Positions 1 to 6,810 of a stretch of DNA of 11,347 bases are shown here, piece after piece (position 1 is the first letter of the stretch; every line of letters begins with the position of its first letter). The translations under genes were made by a program, and so were the position numbers. The DNA is from Desulfamplus sp. (GTDB lineage: Bacteria; Desulfobacterota; Desulfobacteria; Desulfobacterales; Desulfobacteraceae), in NCBI GenBank assembly GCA_015232935.1, contig JADFYT010000053.1:1-11347 (forward strand), given 5' to 3'. The notes beneath the pieces were generated by a model. That model worked only from the letters and a program-made list of their open reading frames with translations, did not search any database and was not told the DNA's origin.

Positions 1-725
1 AGGAGAGAGCTTCTCATACGCACCAATATTGACAATGGCCTCAAGAGTTGTTCCAGGTTCATGCCATCCTGGATAGTCTGTCCGAGAAAAGGGTAGTGGG
101 TACATCCAAGCACAATAGTGTCCGCCCCCTTTTCAAGCAGTGGAGAGATATATGAAAACAGCAAGGAACGTGTCAGCATGGTTGAGAGTTCCGCACGTTC
201 CACCTGCTCTACAAGACCCGGGCATGGCTGAAGAAGAACCTTTATCTTGTTACCATAAATTGCACATAAACGGGACACACTCGGGCTCGCGATTGTCCTG
301 GTTGTTGCAAGAACTCCTATAACACCCGATTTTGTGGCAGTTGCAGCTGGTTTGATTGCCGGCTCCATGGCTACTATGGGTACAGGACACCAGGAGCGAA
401 GCATCTTTATGGCAACTACTGTCACTGTGTTGCAGGCAACCACAATAGCCTTGACATTGGCACCAAGCAGAAACTCGGCAATTGCGTTGGCACGCCGCTC
501 AATGAAGCTTGCTGGCCTGTTTCCATAGGGAGCGTATCCCGAGTCTGCAACATATATCAAGTCTTCTGCCGGAAGCTCTCTTCTTATCTCGCGAAGTACG
601 GAGAGTCCGCCCACACCGGAATCAAAAACACCCACAGGAGATGCGTTCAACTCTTTAATGTCAAGCATATGGCCGAGCATGGGAGACGCTGTGAACTTTT
701 TATGGTTATCAAGACTACCTGGCAT
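1..725 (-). CDS. murI: Glutamate racemase, 3' end beyond the window
   Basis: Interconverts L- and D-glutamate in the cytoplasm, supplying D-glutamate for peptidoglycan. I translated the minus strand from the ATG at 725-723; the frame stays open to the left edge, about 240 codons. Seen: the N-terminal motif VGVFDSGVGGLSVL with the catalytic-acid region DSG (D35, S36), then YAPYGNRP, VACNTVTVA with the first catalytic cysteine (about C98), and VLGCTHYPFL with the second (about C208). Both proton-transfer cysteines are therefore present. The start lies 12 bp after the upstream histidine kinase stop, so the two are probably co-transcribed. The ribosome binding site before the ATG is weak (AAGAA). 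An extra stretch of about 28 residues precedes the usual N-terminus, so a later start is possible. Downstream of about position 68 the in-frame sequence stops looking like MurI (expected LIDSG-type motif absent), which may mean a frameshift or a divergent C-terminus. The family is clear; the 3' end is not. Confidence 0.88.
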   Translation of the reverse strand, partial: MPGSLDNHKKFTASPMLGHMLDIKELNASPVGVFDSGVGGLSVLREIRRELPAEDLIYVADSGYAPYGNRPASFIERRANAIAEFLLGANVKAIVVACNTVTVVAIKMLRSWCPVPIVAMEPAIKPAATATKSGVIGVLATTRTIASPSVSRLCAIYGNKIKVLLQPCPGLVEQVERAELSTMLTRSLLFSYISPLLEKGADTIVLGCTHYPFLGQTIQDGMNLEQLLRPLSILVRMRSSL

Positions 726-737
726 GTTTCTTGGATT

Positions 738-2561
738 CTATTCACAGGCAGGCAGGCAGATGGTAAACGTTGTACCCTCTCCTGATCTGCTCTCCACCTT
801 GATATCTCCACCATGATCCTTTACAAATCCATAGCAGACAGAAAGTCCAAGCCCAACCCCCTTGACACTGTCTGTTTTGGTAGTGAAAAATGAATCAAAA
901 ATCTTTTCTATATGCTCTTCTTTTATCCCTGTACCGGTGTCAGACAGAAGAATACGTACCTGATTAAATCTATATTCTGTTGTGATCTTTAGATTGCCGC
1001 CTTCTGGCATGGCATCCATGGCATTGGAGATCATGTTCAGAAAAACCTGTCTCAACTGATCCTTGGAGGCATTGACCATCGGAATATCATCTGCGAACTG
1101 ATACTCAAACTTGACGCTGTTCTCCCTGAACCTTTTTTCATACAGCAAAATGATCTCGTCCAACACGGTATTGATATTTATATTGATCTTTTTTTCCTGA
1201 TCAGGCTTTGAAAAAGAGAGCATCTTTTTTAGCATGTCAGCAAGCCTCATTGTTTCAGAGATCGACATATCCAGGAGTTTTCTCCGTTTATTCTGGGGTG
1301 ATATCTCGGTTTTCATAAGCTCCAGAGTATTCATGATACCAAAAAGAGGGTTGTTCAGCTCATGGGCAATCTGGGAGGTCAGCCGTCCCATTGCTGCAAG
1401 TTTTTCAGACTGAAGAAGCTGCTGACGGGTCTCACTTAATTTGCGCTCCATTGCAAGACGCTCACCAAGATCCACAAAACTACCTACAGAAGCGATCTCG
1501 TTTCCATCATCATCATACAAAAGTGCGGCAGAAAGATTCCCCTCTGTCTCTTTTCCGTCAACACTTTTAAAGGTAATAGGATAGGATTTAAGTTTTCCGA
1601 CACCGCCATAATCACTTGAACGGATTTTTTTCATCACCTGCTTTGCAAGATCACCGTGATATACCTCTATTATATTTTTTTTCCCGATTACATCTTTTGC
1701 CTTCTCCTTGAATACCTCTTCTGCCCCCTTGTTCCATATAAGGATATTTCCCTTTAAATCAGCCGCCATTATCGCATTTGGGGAGCATTCGATTATCTGG
1801 TCGAGAAAATTGAGGGTTTTTTTCATCCTGTCTTCCATCATCTTGCGCTGAGACTGATCCACAACAATACCCTCATAACCAAGCACATTACCTTTTTCAT
1901 CATAACGTACATGGCTTGTCAGAAGAACCTGGACAAGATTGCCATCTCTTCGTCTCCACTCGACATCATAATCAACCACCCTGCCCTGTTTTTCCACAAT
2001 CTCCATAAACTTTTTTCTATCATCAGGAGTAAGGTAGAGTTCAGTTGCAATGTCCATGGCAAGAAAATTATCTTTATTGGTATAGCCAAGCATTTTAAGA
2101 AATGCCGGATTGACATCTAAAAACTTGCCCTGCTTGCTGCTTATGAAGACACCGCATCCTGCATGGTCAAACAGCCTTTTATAGCCCTCTTCAGAAGATT
2201 TGAGTCGTGCCAGTTGCTCCTTTTCACGTGTAATGTCACGATAAAGAGACAATTTGGATCTCGAACCGTCCCTGTTTGTGATGGGCAGTTCAATGAGGCT
2301 GAAATATTTTTTTACATGATCCAGATATACCTCACCATAATGAGTTTCTCCATTGTCAAACACCTCATGAAACTTGCACCAGGAACAGATTCCATTTCCG
2401 TTATTAATGACCTCATAGCATTTTTTGCCCACACCATCTCCAAAATTGCTTATCATGGCATGGTTCATATATTCAACAGTGTAGCTATTGTCTATAATAT
2501 AAATACCATCTTCTATGGCTTTAATGGCTTCTACTAATCTGGAAGACTTGATGTCGGTCAT
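738..2561 (-). CDS. Soluble PAS-PAS-PAS sensor histidine kinase
   Basis: 607-residue two-component sensor kinase with no membrane segment, so probably a cytoplasmic sensor. Domain order seen: PAS 1 (about 10-112), PAS 2 (about 122-238, with the PAS core FLDVNPAFLKMLGY), PAS 3 (about 246-368), dimerisation/phosphoacceptor helix (about 380-455, AHELNNPLFG with H400), and HATPase_c (about 495-604, with N513 in ISNAMDAMPEGG, DTGTG at 541-545, FDSFFTTK, and GVGLGLSV). PAS 1 carries Cys48 plus a CSWC pair (59, 62), a pattern frequent in PAS domains of anaerobes. It could bind a cofactor or sense redox, but this is inference. No receiver domain is attached and no response regulator gene lies in the window, so the partner is unknown. 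The ATG at 2561 has a strong site, AAGGAGAG, about 7 bases upstream. murI follows after 12 bp. The ligand cannot be read from the sequence. Confidence 0.95.
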   Translation of the reverse strand: MTDIKSSRLVEAIKAIEDGIYIIDNSYTVEYMNHAMISNFGDGVGKKCYEVINNGNGICSWCKFHEVFDNGETHYGEVYLDHVKKYFSLIELPITNRDGSRSKLSLYRDITREKEQLARLKSSEEGYKRLFDHAGCGVFISSKQGKFLDVNPAFLKMLGYTNKDNFLAMDIATELYLTPDDRKKFMEIVEKQGRVVDYDVEWRRRDGNLVQVLLTSHVRYDEKGNVLGYEGIVVDQSQRKMMEDRMKKTLNFLDQIIECSPNAIMAADLKGNILIWNKGAEEVFKEKAKDVIGKKNIIEVYHGDLAKQVMKKIRSSDYGGVGKLKSYPITFKSVDGKETEGNLSAALLYDDDGNEIASVGSFVDLGERLAMERKLSETRQQLLQSEKLAAMGRLTSQIAHELNNPLFGIMNTLELMKTEISPQNKRRKLLDMSISETMRLADMLKKMLSFSKPDQEKKINININTVLDEIILLYEKRFRENSVKFEYQFADDIPMVNASKDQLRQVFLNMISNAMDAMPEGGNLKITTEYRFNQVRILLSDTGTGIKEEHIEKIFDSFFTTKTDSVKGVGLGLSVCYGFVKDHGGDIKVESRSGEGTTFTICLPACE

Positions 2562-2639
2562 AATGTGCTCTCCTTGTAACAGTCATAAATTAATAATAAC
2601 GGACATAGAATCGAGGGCAGAAAAAAAATAATGAAAATC

Positions 2640-2668
2640 AAAGTATGCAAATTAAAGTTCAAAGTCAA
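2640..2668 (-). promoter_or_regulatory. Candidate sigma70-type promoter for the PAS kinase gene
   Basis: On the minus strand a TTGACT box (plus 2663-2668) is followed after 17 bases by TACTTT (plus 2640-2645). It sits about 80 bases before the kinase ATG, in AT-rich DNA. A perfect TTGACA also lies at plus 2677-2682, but its best -10 partner is poorer. Such AT-rich matches arise often by chance, so this is a weak call. Confidence 0.28.
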
Positions 2669-2731
2669 ATATCTTTTGTCAACAGGAAAACCGCGATGAT
2701 TGAAAAGATATAAAATATCTGCTAAATATAA

Positions 2732-2893
2732 CAGTCTGTAAACGATCATGGTCAGATTCTGACCACCCCGAATCCTGAAAATTGTTGTACCGTCGGAGTG
2801 ACGGGATCTCAAGCCTGTGGAGAGGTCGTAAGACCCGATGTCTTTCAAGATATCGGGCAACCCTCTATGAAGAGGGAAGCCCATACGCTTTAG
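2732..2893 (+). pseudogene. tnpB: Decayed 3' end of a tnpB (IS200/IS605 superfamily) gene
   Basis: Reading plus-strand codons from 2732, just after an in-frame TAA at 2729, gives 54 codons ending with TAG at 2891-2893. The last 40 resemble the C-terminal tail of TnpB/OrfB proteins: NPENCCTVGVTG, then SQACGEVVRPD, then PSMKREAHTL and stop. In intact members this tail follows the final RuvC and zinc-ribbon segment (NRDLNAA.N type) and ends with ACGE(D/V)VRP and MKQEA-like strings. None of the catalytic RuvC residues or CxxC zinc pairs upstream is left, and the preceding 170 bp have no similarity I recognise, so about 90 percent of the gene is missing. It lies antisense to the leader of the PAS kinase gene. 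The match is from memory of the family, not from a search. The hairpins over the same bases support it independently. Confidence 0.68.
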
Positions 2894-2910
2894 CGTTGGG
2901 TAGCTCACTC
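2732..2910 (+). mobile_element. Relic right end of an IS200/IS605-type (IS1341-like) element
   Basis: The tnpB tail runs into a subterminal hairpin and border typical of IS605-type right ends: AGCCCATACGC, loop TTTA, GCGTTGGG, then TAGCTCAC ending near 2908. Many IS1341/IS605 elements end in the form GCCCACGG..TTTAGCCGTGGGTAGTTCAC, which this matches closely. Such elements have no inverted terminal repeats and leave no target duplication, so none is expected. No tnpA (Y1 HUH transposase) is present and no left end can be fixed. A hairpin at 2749-2765 might be a left-end relic, which would make this a LE-RE fusion (MITE/PATE-like). The element cannot move by itself. Confidence 0.6.
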
Positions 2911-2927
2911 ACAGGGCTATACAGCAA
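2765..2927 (+). ncRNA. Candidate omega-RNA (TnpB guide RNA) scaffold without its nuclease gene
   Basis: In TnpB elements the guide RNA is transcribed from the 3' end of tnpB through the right end, and the flanking DNA supplies the guide. Here the same interval holds consecutive stems: 2790-2794 with 2800-2804 (CCGTC/GACGG); GGTC-GTAA-GACC at 2824-2835 (GNRA-type tetraloop); 2834-2843 with 2848-2857 (10 pairs including one G-U, loop TTCA); 2861-2866 with 2871-2876 (CCCTCT/AGAGGG, loop ATGA); and 2880-2888 with 2893-2900 (one bulged T, loop TTTA). The second and third stems share 2834-2835, so they compete. If the border is near 2908, the would-be guide starts around 2909-2913 and points into the leader of the hybrid kinase gene. 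I found no convincing promoter, so transcription is unproven. Confidence 0.48.
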
Positions 2928-2964
2928 TTGATTACCGGACTATCAAATAAGGTTATATATAAAA

Positions 2965-5082
2965 ATGTTAAAACTGAAAAACAGGATTGTCAGTATCCAG
3001 ACCATTTTTTTCAAAAACATGATGCTGGTTGCTTTTACATCAGTGGTTCTCTGGTCATTGATCTGGGTTTTTTTTGAATATTCGACATTTTTAACTGAAT
3101 CTGAATCTATTCGCAAACATTACCTGGAAAATCAGAAAACACTCCTGAAAACTGAAGTTTCAAATCTTCTGTCATACATAATCGAAATGAAAAAACAGAT
3201 ACAAGGCGATTCAAGAAAGAATCCTGTATCTCGGGACTGGCAGACAGATATAGATGCACAGAAAGAGGTTTTAATGCGTATTGCCCATTTAAGATTTGGT
3301 ACAGAAGGTTATTTTTTTGGAAGCACCGACACTGGTGAGCCTCTTTTCTCCAATGGTAAAATTACTATTGGAACCAAAAGTGTATGGAATTTGACTGACC
3401 CTGACGGCGTTAAAATTATCCAGGAACAAAAAAAAGCCGCACAAAACCCTGAAGGTGGTTTTGTGCATTACAGGTGGGAAAAACTTGACTCTGAGCATCC
3501 GTATCCCAAGCTCTCGTTTGTCATGCGTCTTCCCGCATGGAACTGGACTGTAGGGGCAGGACTCTATCTTGACACTATTGAAACAACCATAGCAAAAAAA
3601 CGAGACGAGTTGAAAGTTGGCCTGCTCAGAAAACTCACGGCAATCTTTTTTATACTATCAGCCCTTTTTATTTTGATCTTTTACTGGGCAAACCATATTT
3701 CAGGCAAGCTCCACAAGGCAATCTCCACCTTTTCCTCTTTTTTTGAGCGGGCAGCAACAAGGATGATTACCATTGACCCGGAAAAACTGCATTTCAAAGA
3801 GCTACAGGAAATTGCTGATGGTGCCAACAAAATGATTATTGAAAAACAGCTTTTTCTTGAGGAAAAGATAAAATTAGAGCAACAACTCAGGCAATCTCAC
3901 AAGATGGAAGCTATCGGTACCCTTGCCGGAGGCATCGCTCATGATATCAACAATATTTTAAGTGTTATAATAGGTAACGCGGAGCTTGCTGCATATGACA
4001 TTGATGAACTTGACCCTGTACTTAAAAACCTTGAGGCCATCAAAATATCTTCCTTGAATGCAAGGAACATTGTCCGCCAGCTACTGAGCTTCAGTCGTCA
4101 GACAGACGAGAAAAAAGCACCTGTTAACATCAATAGCATTATCAAGGAGTCCATAGCACTTCTAAGATCCTCTATTAACTCATCTATATCAATTCAGCTA
4201 AACCTTGCACCTGAAATGCCGTTAATAAATGCAAATCATACCCAGATCCACCAGATTCTGTTAAATCTTTGCAGCAATGCCGCACACGCAATGGAGCAAA
4301 ACGGTGGAGTGCTTGAAATATCCACAAGGTTAACAGACGCAAATTATCAACAAGACGATTCTGAAACACAATCTTCAGCAACATCGCCATTACTTGAAGA
4401 TTTATCTGAATCAAAACAAAATGTTAATCCAGGCAAACATATCCTGTTGAGCATAAGGGATAACGGCCATGGAATAGATCCTGGTATTATGGAAAAGATA
4501 TTTGACCCCTATTTTACGACAAAAGAGACTGGAAAGGGTACTGGAATGGGGCTTGCTGTTGTTCACGGAATTATCAAAAATCATAATGGAACCATATCCG
4601 TAAAAAGTACACAAGGCCAGGGTACAACTTTTGATATTTTATTACCGGTCATCAGCGATACTCAAGTAATCATAAGTACACCGCCACAGACAGACCTGAT
4701 AACAGGAGAGGGTCATATCCTTTTTGTTGATGATGACAAATCTCTGGCAGACATGTCAAAAGATTTCCTTGAGCATCTTGGCTACAAGGTCACGGCATTT
4801 ATAAATCCTGTAAAGGCACTGGCTGCTTTCAGAGAGGCTCCAGACCTGTTCCAGCTTGTCATAACAGACATGAGCATGCCTGTTATGAATGGAAAAGAGC
4901 TGATTCAAAAAATTCTGGAGATCAGAGCAGATCTTCCGGTTATTTTATGCACAGGATACCATGACAAGATAAATCACAATAATGCCAAAGAGTCCGGAAT
5001 TACGAAATATTTTGAAAAACCGGTAGATAATTTTGAATTTGCCCGGGAAATACATGATATAATGGTGAAAAAATATCGTTGA
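2965..5082 (+). CDS. Membrane hybrid histidine kinase: Cache sensor, HisKA, HATPase, receiver
   Basis: 705-residue inner-membrane sensor kinase. Transmembrane helix 1 is at about 19-38 and helix 2 at about 223-241. Between them lies a periplasmic Cache-type sensor (about 41-222) with the signature FGTEGYFFGS, WNLTDPDG, GGFVHYRWEK and PAWNWTVGAGLY, as in the single Cache 2 families that bind small organic ligands. A linker (about 245-305) leads to the HisKA helix SHKMEAIGTLAGGIAHDINN (H326), then HATPase_c with NAAHAMEQNGG, RDNGHG (499-503), FDPYFTTK and GTGMGLAVVHG. A receiver domain (about 583-703) has the acidic cluster DDD (589-591), phosphoacceptor D635 in ITDMSMPVMNG, T663 and K685. HDINN-type kinases with a C-terminal receiver are common in Desulfobacterota. 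There is no output domain, so phosphate presumably passes to an unlinked phosphotransfer protein. The ribosome binding site is poor (AAGG, about 12 bases from ATG). It is convergent with the DUF2156 gene. Confidence 0.95.
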   Translation: MLKLKNRIVSIQTIFFKNMMLVAFTSVVLWSLIWVFFEYSTFLTESESIRKHYLENQKTLLKTEVSNLLSYIIEMKKQIQGDSRKNPVSRDWQTDIDAQKEVLMRIAHLRFGTEGYFFGSTDTGEPLFSNGKITIGTKSVWNLTDPDGVKIIQEQKKAAQNPEGGFVHYRWEKLDSEHPYPKLSFVMRLPAWNWTVGAGLYLDTIETTIAKKRDELKVGLLRKLTAIFFILSALFILIFYWANHISGKLHKAISTFSSFFERAATRMITIDPEKLHFKELQEIADGANKMIIEKQLFLEEKIKLEQQLRQSHKMEAIGTLAGGIAHDINNILSVIIGNAELAAYDIDELDPVLKNLEAIKISSLNARNIVRQLLSFSRQTDEKKAPVNINSIIKESIALLRSSINSSISIQLNLAPEMPLINANHTQIHQILLNLCSNAAHAMEQNGGVLEISTRLTDANYQQDDSETQSSATSPLLEDLSESKQNVNPGKHILLSIRDNGHGIDPGIMEKIFDPYFTTKETGKGTGMGLAVVHGIIKNHNGTISVKSTQGQGTTFDILLPVISDTQVIISTPPQTDLITGEGHILFVDDDKSLADMSKDFLEHLGYKVTAFINPVKALAAFREAPDLFQLVITDMSMPVMNGKELIQKILEIRADLPVILCTGYHDKINHNNAKESGITKYFEKPVDNFEFAREIHDIMVKKYR

Positions 5083-5103
5083 TCACCCGAACATCGAGTT
5101 TTA

Positions 5104-6081
5104 TCAATCTTTTTTTCTGATTTTATATTTTTTTACAAAATCTGTTGGATGGTAACTGAGCTTTGCGTGTCTTAGGCCCTCATCCCCGAGATCCTGCTCA
5201 CGGTTAATGGTTTCGTAATGCTCTGTGATAATAGAGGCAAAAGCCTGATTCACAAACTGCCACAACCCCTTATACCCACTTACAGCCTTTTCAAAATGGA
5301 TTACAAAACTTGTACCGCAGGCAAGTTCCTCTCCAAGGGAATAGGCAACAGGCTCATCTTCCACATAATAGACGCACCCGCATAACTGAAGCTCTTCACT
5401 CTTTTGAAGAGCCTCTTTTGCAGCATGGTAATCGCCATCATCATTACCGTTATCCTTTCTATTCTTGCACCACCTGTCAAGGATCTCCAGTGCATCAGGC
5501 ATATACTCCTCAAGAAGCGGTCGAGCCTCATAGTTATGATTGTTAACAAAGGCTTTTATCAGATTTCGTTTCTTGTGATAATGTCTTCCAGGCAGGTCGG
5601 CAAGTTTTTCTCTCTGGTACAGATAATCAAAATTATTTCTGTCCTCAACAATTTCGTAACCCATATCAGAAAACATGTCAGCCTGAGACCCTGATGCACA
5701 TTTCAAGGTTACATGTTCACTGAAAAGATGATCCAGCACTGATTTTTCAGGAATCCCAAAAGGGAGCATAAAAAACTTTTCATCTCCTGATGTGACTGAC
5801 CGGTCACAACCTGTAATGACAATCAGATCTGTATTGTCTTTAGCAGCATCATATTCGCAAGGATCATCCTCTATGGCTGAGATATCTTGTAAATGGCTCT
5901 CTTCAAGTCTTGAGGGATTAATGGAAAGTCTGGAAATTCTGTATTGATGCGTTTTTTGAAAAAGATATAGATTTGCAAAGGTAAACTCGGAAATGCCCTC
6001 TGGCAATTTTTGAAGCATGGGGTGAAGAAGCTCTCTTAGACCCAGATGAATCTCAACAGACTTGGGGTAAAACGGTATCAT
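5104..6081 (-). CDS. DUF2156 protein (LPG synthetase C-terminal-like, GNAT fold)
   Basis: About 325 residues of the DUF2156 family (Pfam PF09924, phosphatidylglycerol lysyltransferase C-terminal-like). Family hallmarks seen, numbered from the ATG at 6081: EFTFANLYLF (32-41), FDYLY (about 151-155), HKKRNLIKAF (about 169-178), AYSLGEEL then FVIHFEKA (about 246-266), INREQDLGDEGLRHAKLSYHP (about 292-312). The protein has no membrane helices, unlike MprF, so it is a stand-alone cytosolic domain. Members are presumed acyl- or aminoacyl-transferases, but the substrate is unknown. An acidic stretch (about 60-85, EDDPCEYDAAKD) interrupts the N-terminal half and may be an insertion. Start: ATG 6081 has GGGAG 12 bases upstream. 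ATG 6093 would abut that site directly, and TTG 6102 has none, so the start is uncertain. It follows the ferritin-like gene closely, probably as the same transcript. Confidence 0.85.
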   Translation of the reverse strand: MIPFYPKSVEIHLGLRELLHPMLQKLPEGISEFTFANLYLFQKTHQYRISRLSINPSRLEESHLQDISAIEDDPCEYDAAKDNTDLIVITGCDRSVTSGDEKFFMLPFGIPEKSVLDHLFSEHVTLKCASGSQADMFSDMGYEIVEDRNNFDYLYQREKLADLPGRHYHKKRNLIKAFVNNHNYEARPLLEEYMPDALEILDRWCKNRKDNGNDDGDYHAAKEALQKSEELQLCGCVYYVEDEPVAYSLGEELACGTSFVIHFEKAVSGYKGLWQFVNQAFASIITEHYETINREQDLGDEGLRHAKLSYHPTDFVKKYKIRKKD

Positions 6082-6110
6082 TATAATAAACATCTCCCGC
6101 AATGATCAGA

Positions 6111-6614
6111 TTAAAATGGCCAGAAGCTGTTATCACTCCACGCCTGATCAAGCAATGCCCTGTCAATCTCCATGAGCATGTTCAGATGGTTTCTTTCCCA
6201 TGCTGAAAGCCAGGCATACAGTTTTTTCTCTTCAAGGTCATCTGCCTCTTCTGCCTGCCTTGAATAGACATCAATAGATCTTTGTTCCATGGCAATAGAG
6301 GCCGATATCGCAGCAGCTTCAAAGCTGGCTGCAGCAATTTTTTCCTCTATACCGCTGTCAAGAATCGACATTGTCAACCTAATCTCTTCGTCTTCATTGA
6401 AAAGTCCTGATTTAAAGATCCCATTCTCGTTATACTCCTTGAACTGGGCTGCCAGAACCTTTATGTGCCCTAACTCCTCTTGAGCCATGGATCCAAAAAA
6501 GGATTTTACAGCACTGTCTTTGGCATCCTGAGCCACTTTCTGATAAAAAACATACCCTCTCTTTTCAAGCATTATAGCAAGTTTCAGTATTTCCAGTGTG
6601 CCTGTCTTTGTCAT
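6111..6614 (-). CDS. Rubrerythrin-like ferritin-fold di-iron protein
   Basis: 167-residue four-helix-bundle protein of the rubrerythrin/ferritin-like superfamily. The expected metal ligands are visible: E17 in MLEKRGYVFY, E47 and H50 in the EELGH motif, E110 in AMEQRSIDVY, and E140 with H143 in AWERNHLNML. A complete di-iron site is thus plausible. There is no C-terminal rubredoxin CxxC domain, so it lacks the built-in electron donor of true rubrerythrins. Such short proteins are linked with peroxide or oxygen protection or iron handling in anaerobes; the exact role here is unknown. The ATG at 6614 has AGGAG 7 bases upstream, which fixes the start. The DUF2156 gene follows after 17-29 bases. 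A sigma70-like promoter lies about 75 bases upstream, so the pair can be expressed apart from the flagellar genes. Confidence 0.9.
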   Translation of the reverse strand: MTKTGTLEILKLAIMLEKRGYVFYQKVAQDAKDSAVKSFFGSMAQEELGHIKVLAAQFKEYNENGIFKSGLFNEDEEIRLTMSILDSGIEEKIAAASFEAAAISASIAMEQRSIDVYSRQAEEADDLEEKKLYAWLSAWERNHLNMLMEIDRALLDQAWSDNSFWPF

Positions 6615-6686
6615 AAATAACTCCTGTTAATTTCCGTTATTCTATTTAGGTATTATTCTTCACTGTTTCGCAAAAAAAACTGCCTA

Positions 6687-6715
6687 ACATTAAATGGAGT
6701 TTGATAGCCTGTCAA
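6687..6715 (-). promoter_or_regulatory. Candidate sigma70-type promoter for ferritin-like/DUF2156 pair
   Basis: Minus strand: perfect TTGACA (plus 6710-6715), a 17-base spacer, then TAATGT (plus 6687-6692), about 72 bases before the ferritin-like ATG. The -35 box is exact and the spacing ideal; the -10 box keeps T, A and the final T. It falls in the 196-bp gap between motE-like and the ferritin-like gene, where a new transcript would be expected. Confidence 0.5.
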
Positions 6716-6732
6716 TTTATAAAAACCCGAAC

Positions 6733-6769
6733 ATCCAATTTAAAGCCGGTGCATATCCATTTTAAAGCC
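6733..6769. repeat. Short direct repeat, ATCCAWTTTAAAGCC twice
   Basis: Two copies, ATCCAATTTAAAGCC at 6733-6747 and ATCCATTTTAAAGCC at 6755-6769, differ at one base and are 22 bases apart (two helical turns). They lie downstream of the motE-like stop and upstream of the ferritin promoter candidate. They could be a regulator binding pair or a chance duplication. Confidence 0.4.
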
Positions 6770-6810
6770 CGTCTTTTTCATCATCATCAGCGACAGAATC
6801 GGCATCATCA

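Noticed and set aside
140..528. Two short plus-strand open frames
   Set aside because: They lie antisense to murI, whose translation shows all catalytic motifs.
719..735. TGGCATGTTTCTTGGA resembles a sigma54 -24/-12 promoter on the plus strand
   Set aside because: The -12 element has GG instead of GC, and no plus-strand gene follows; it lies in the kinase-murI junction.
2558..2908. Minus-strand open frame of 116 codons ending in an ATGA overlap with the PAS kinase start
   Set aside because: Its N-terminal half is antisense to the TnpB tail and right-end hairpins; the rest is low-complexity hydrophobic translation of AT-rich leader. No ribosome binding site or family match.
2928..2932. TTGAT, the TAM of some TnpB elements, downstream of the relic
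   Set aside because: The insertion motif should flank the left end, not lie 20 bases past the right end; a 5-mer here is expected by chance.
5076..5116. TTGAT..ATCAA followed by a seven-T run as terminator for the hybrid kinase
   Set aside because: Only a 5-bp AT-rich stem with a large loop, and the T run belongs to the lysine-rich end of the DUF2156 gene.
6720..6760. Possible intrinsic terminator of the flagellar operon (minus strand ACCG..CGGGT then TTTT)
   Set aside because: The stem has at most four pairs with a bulge and a 17-base loop; too weak to call.
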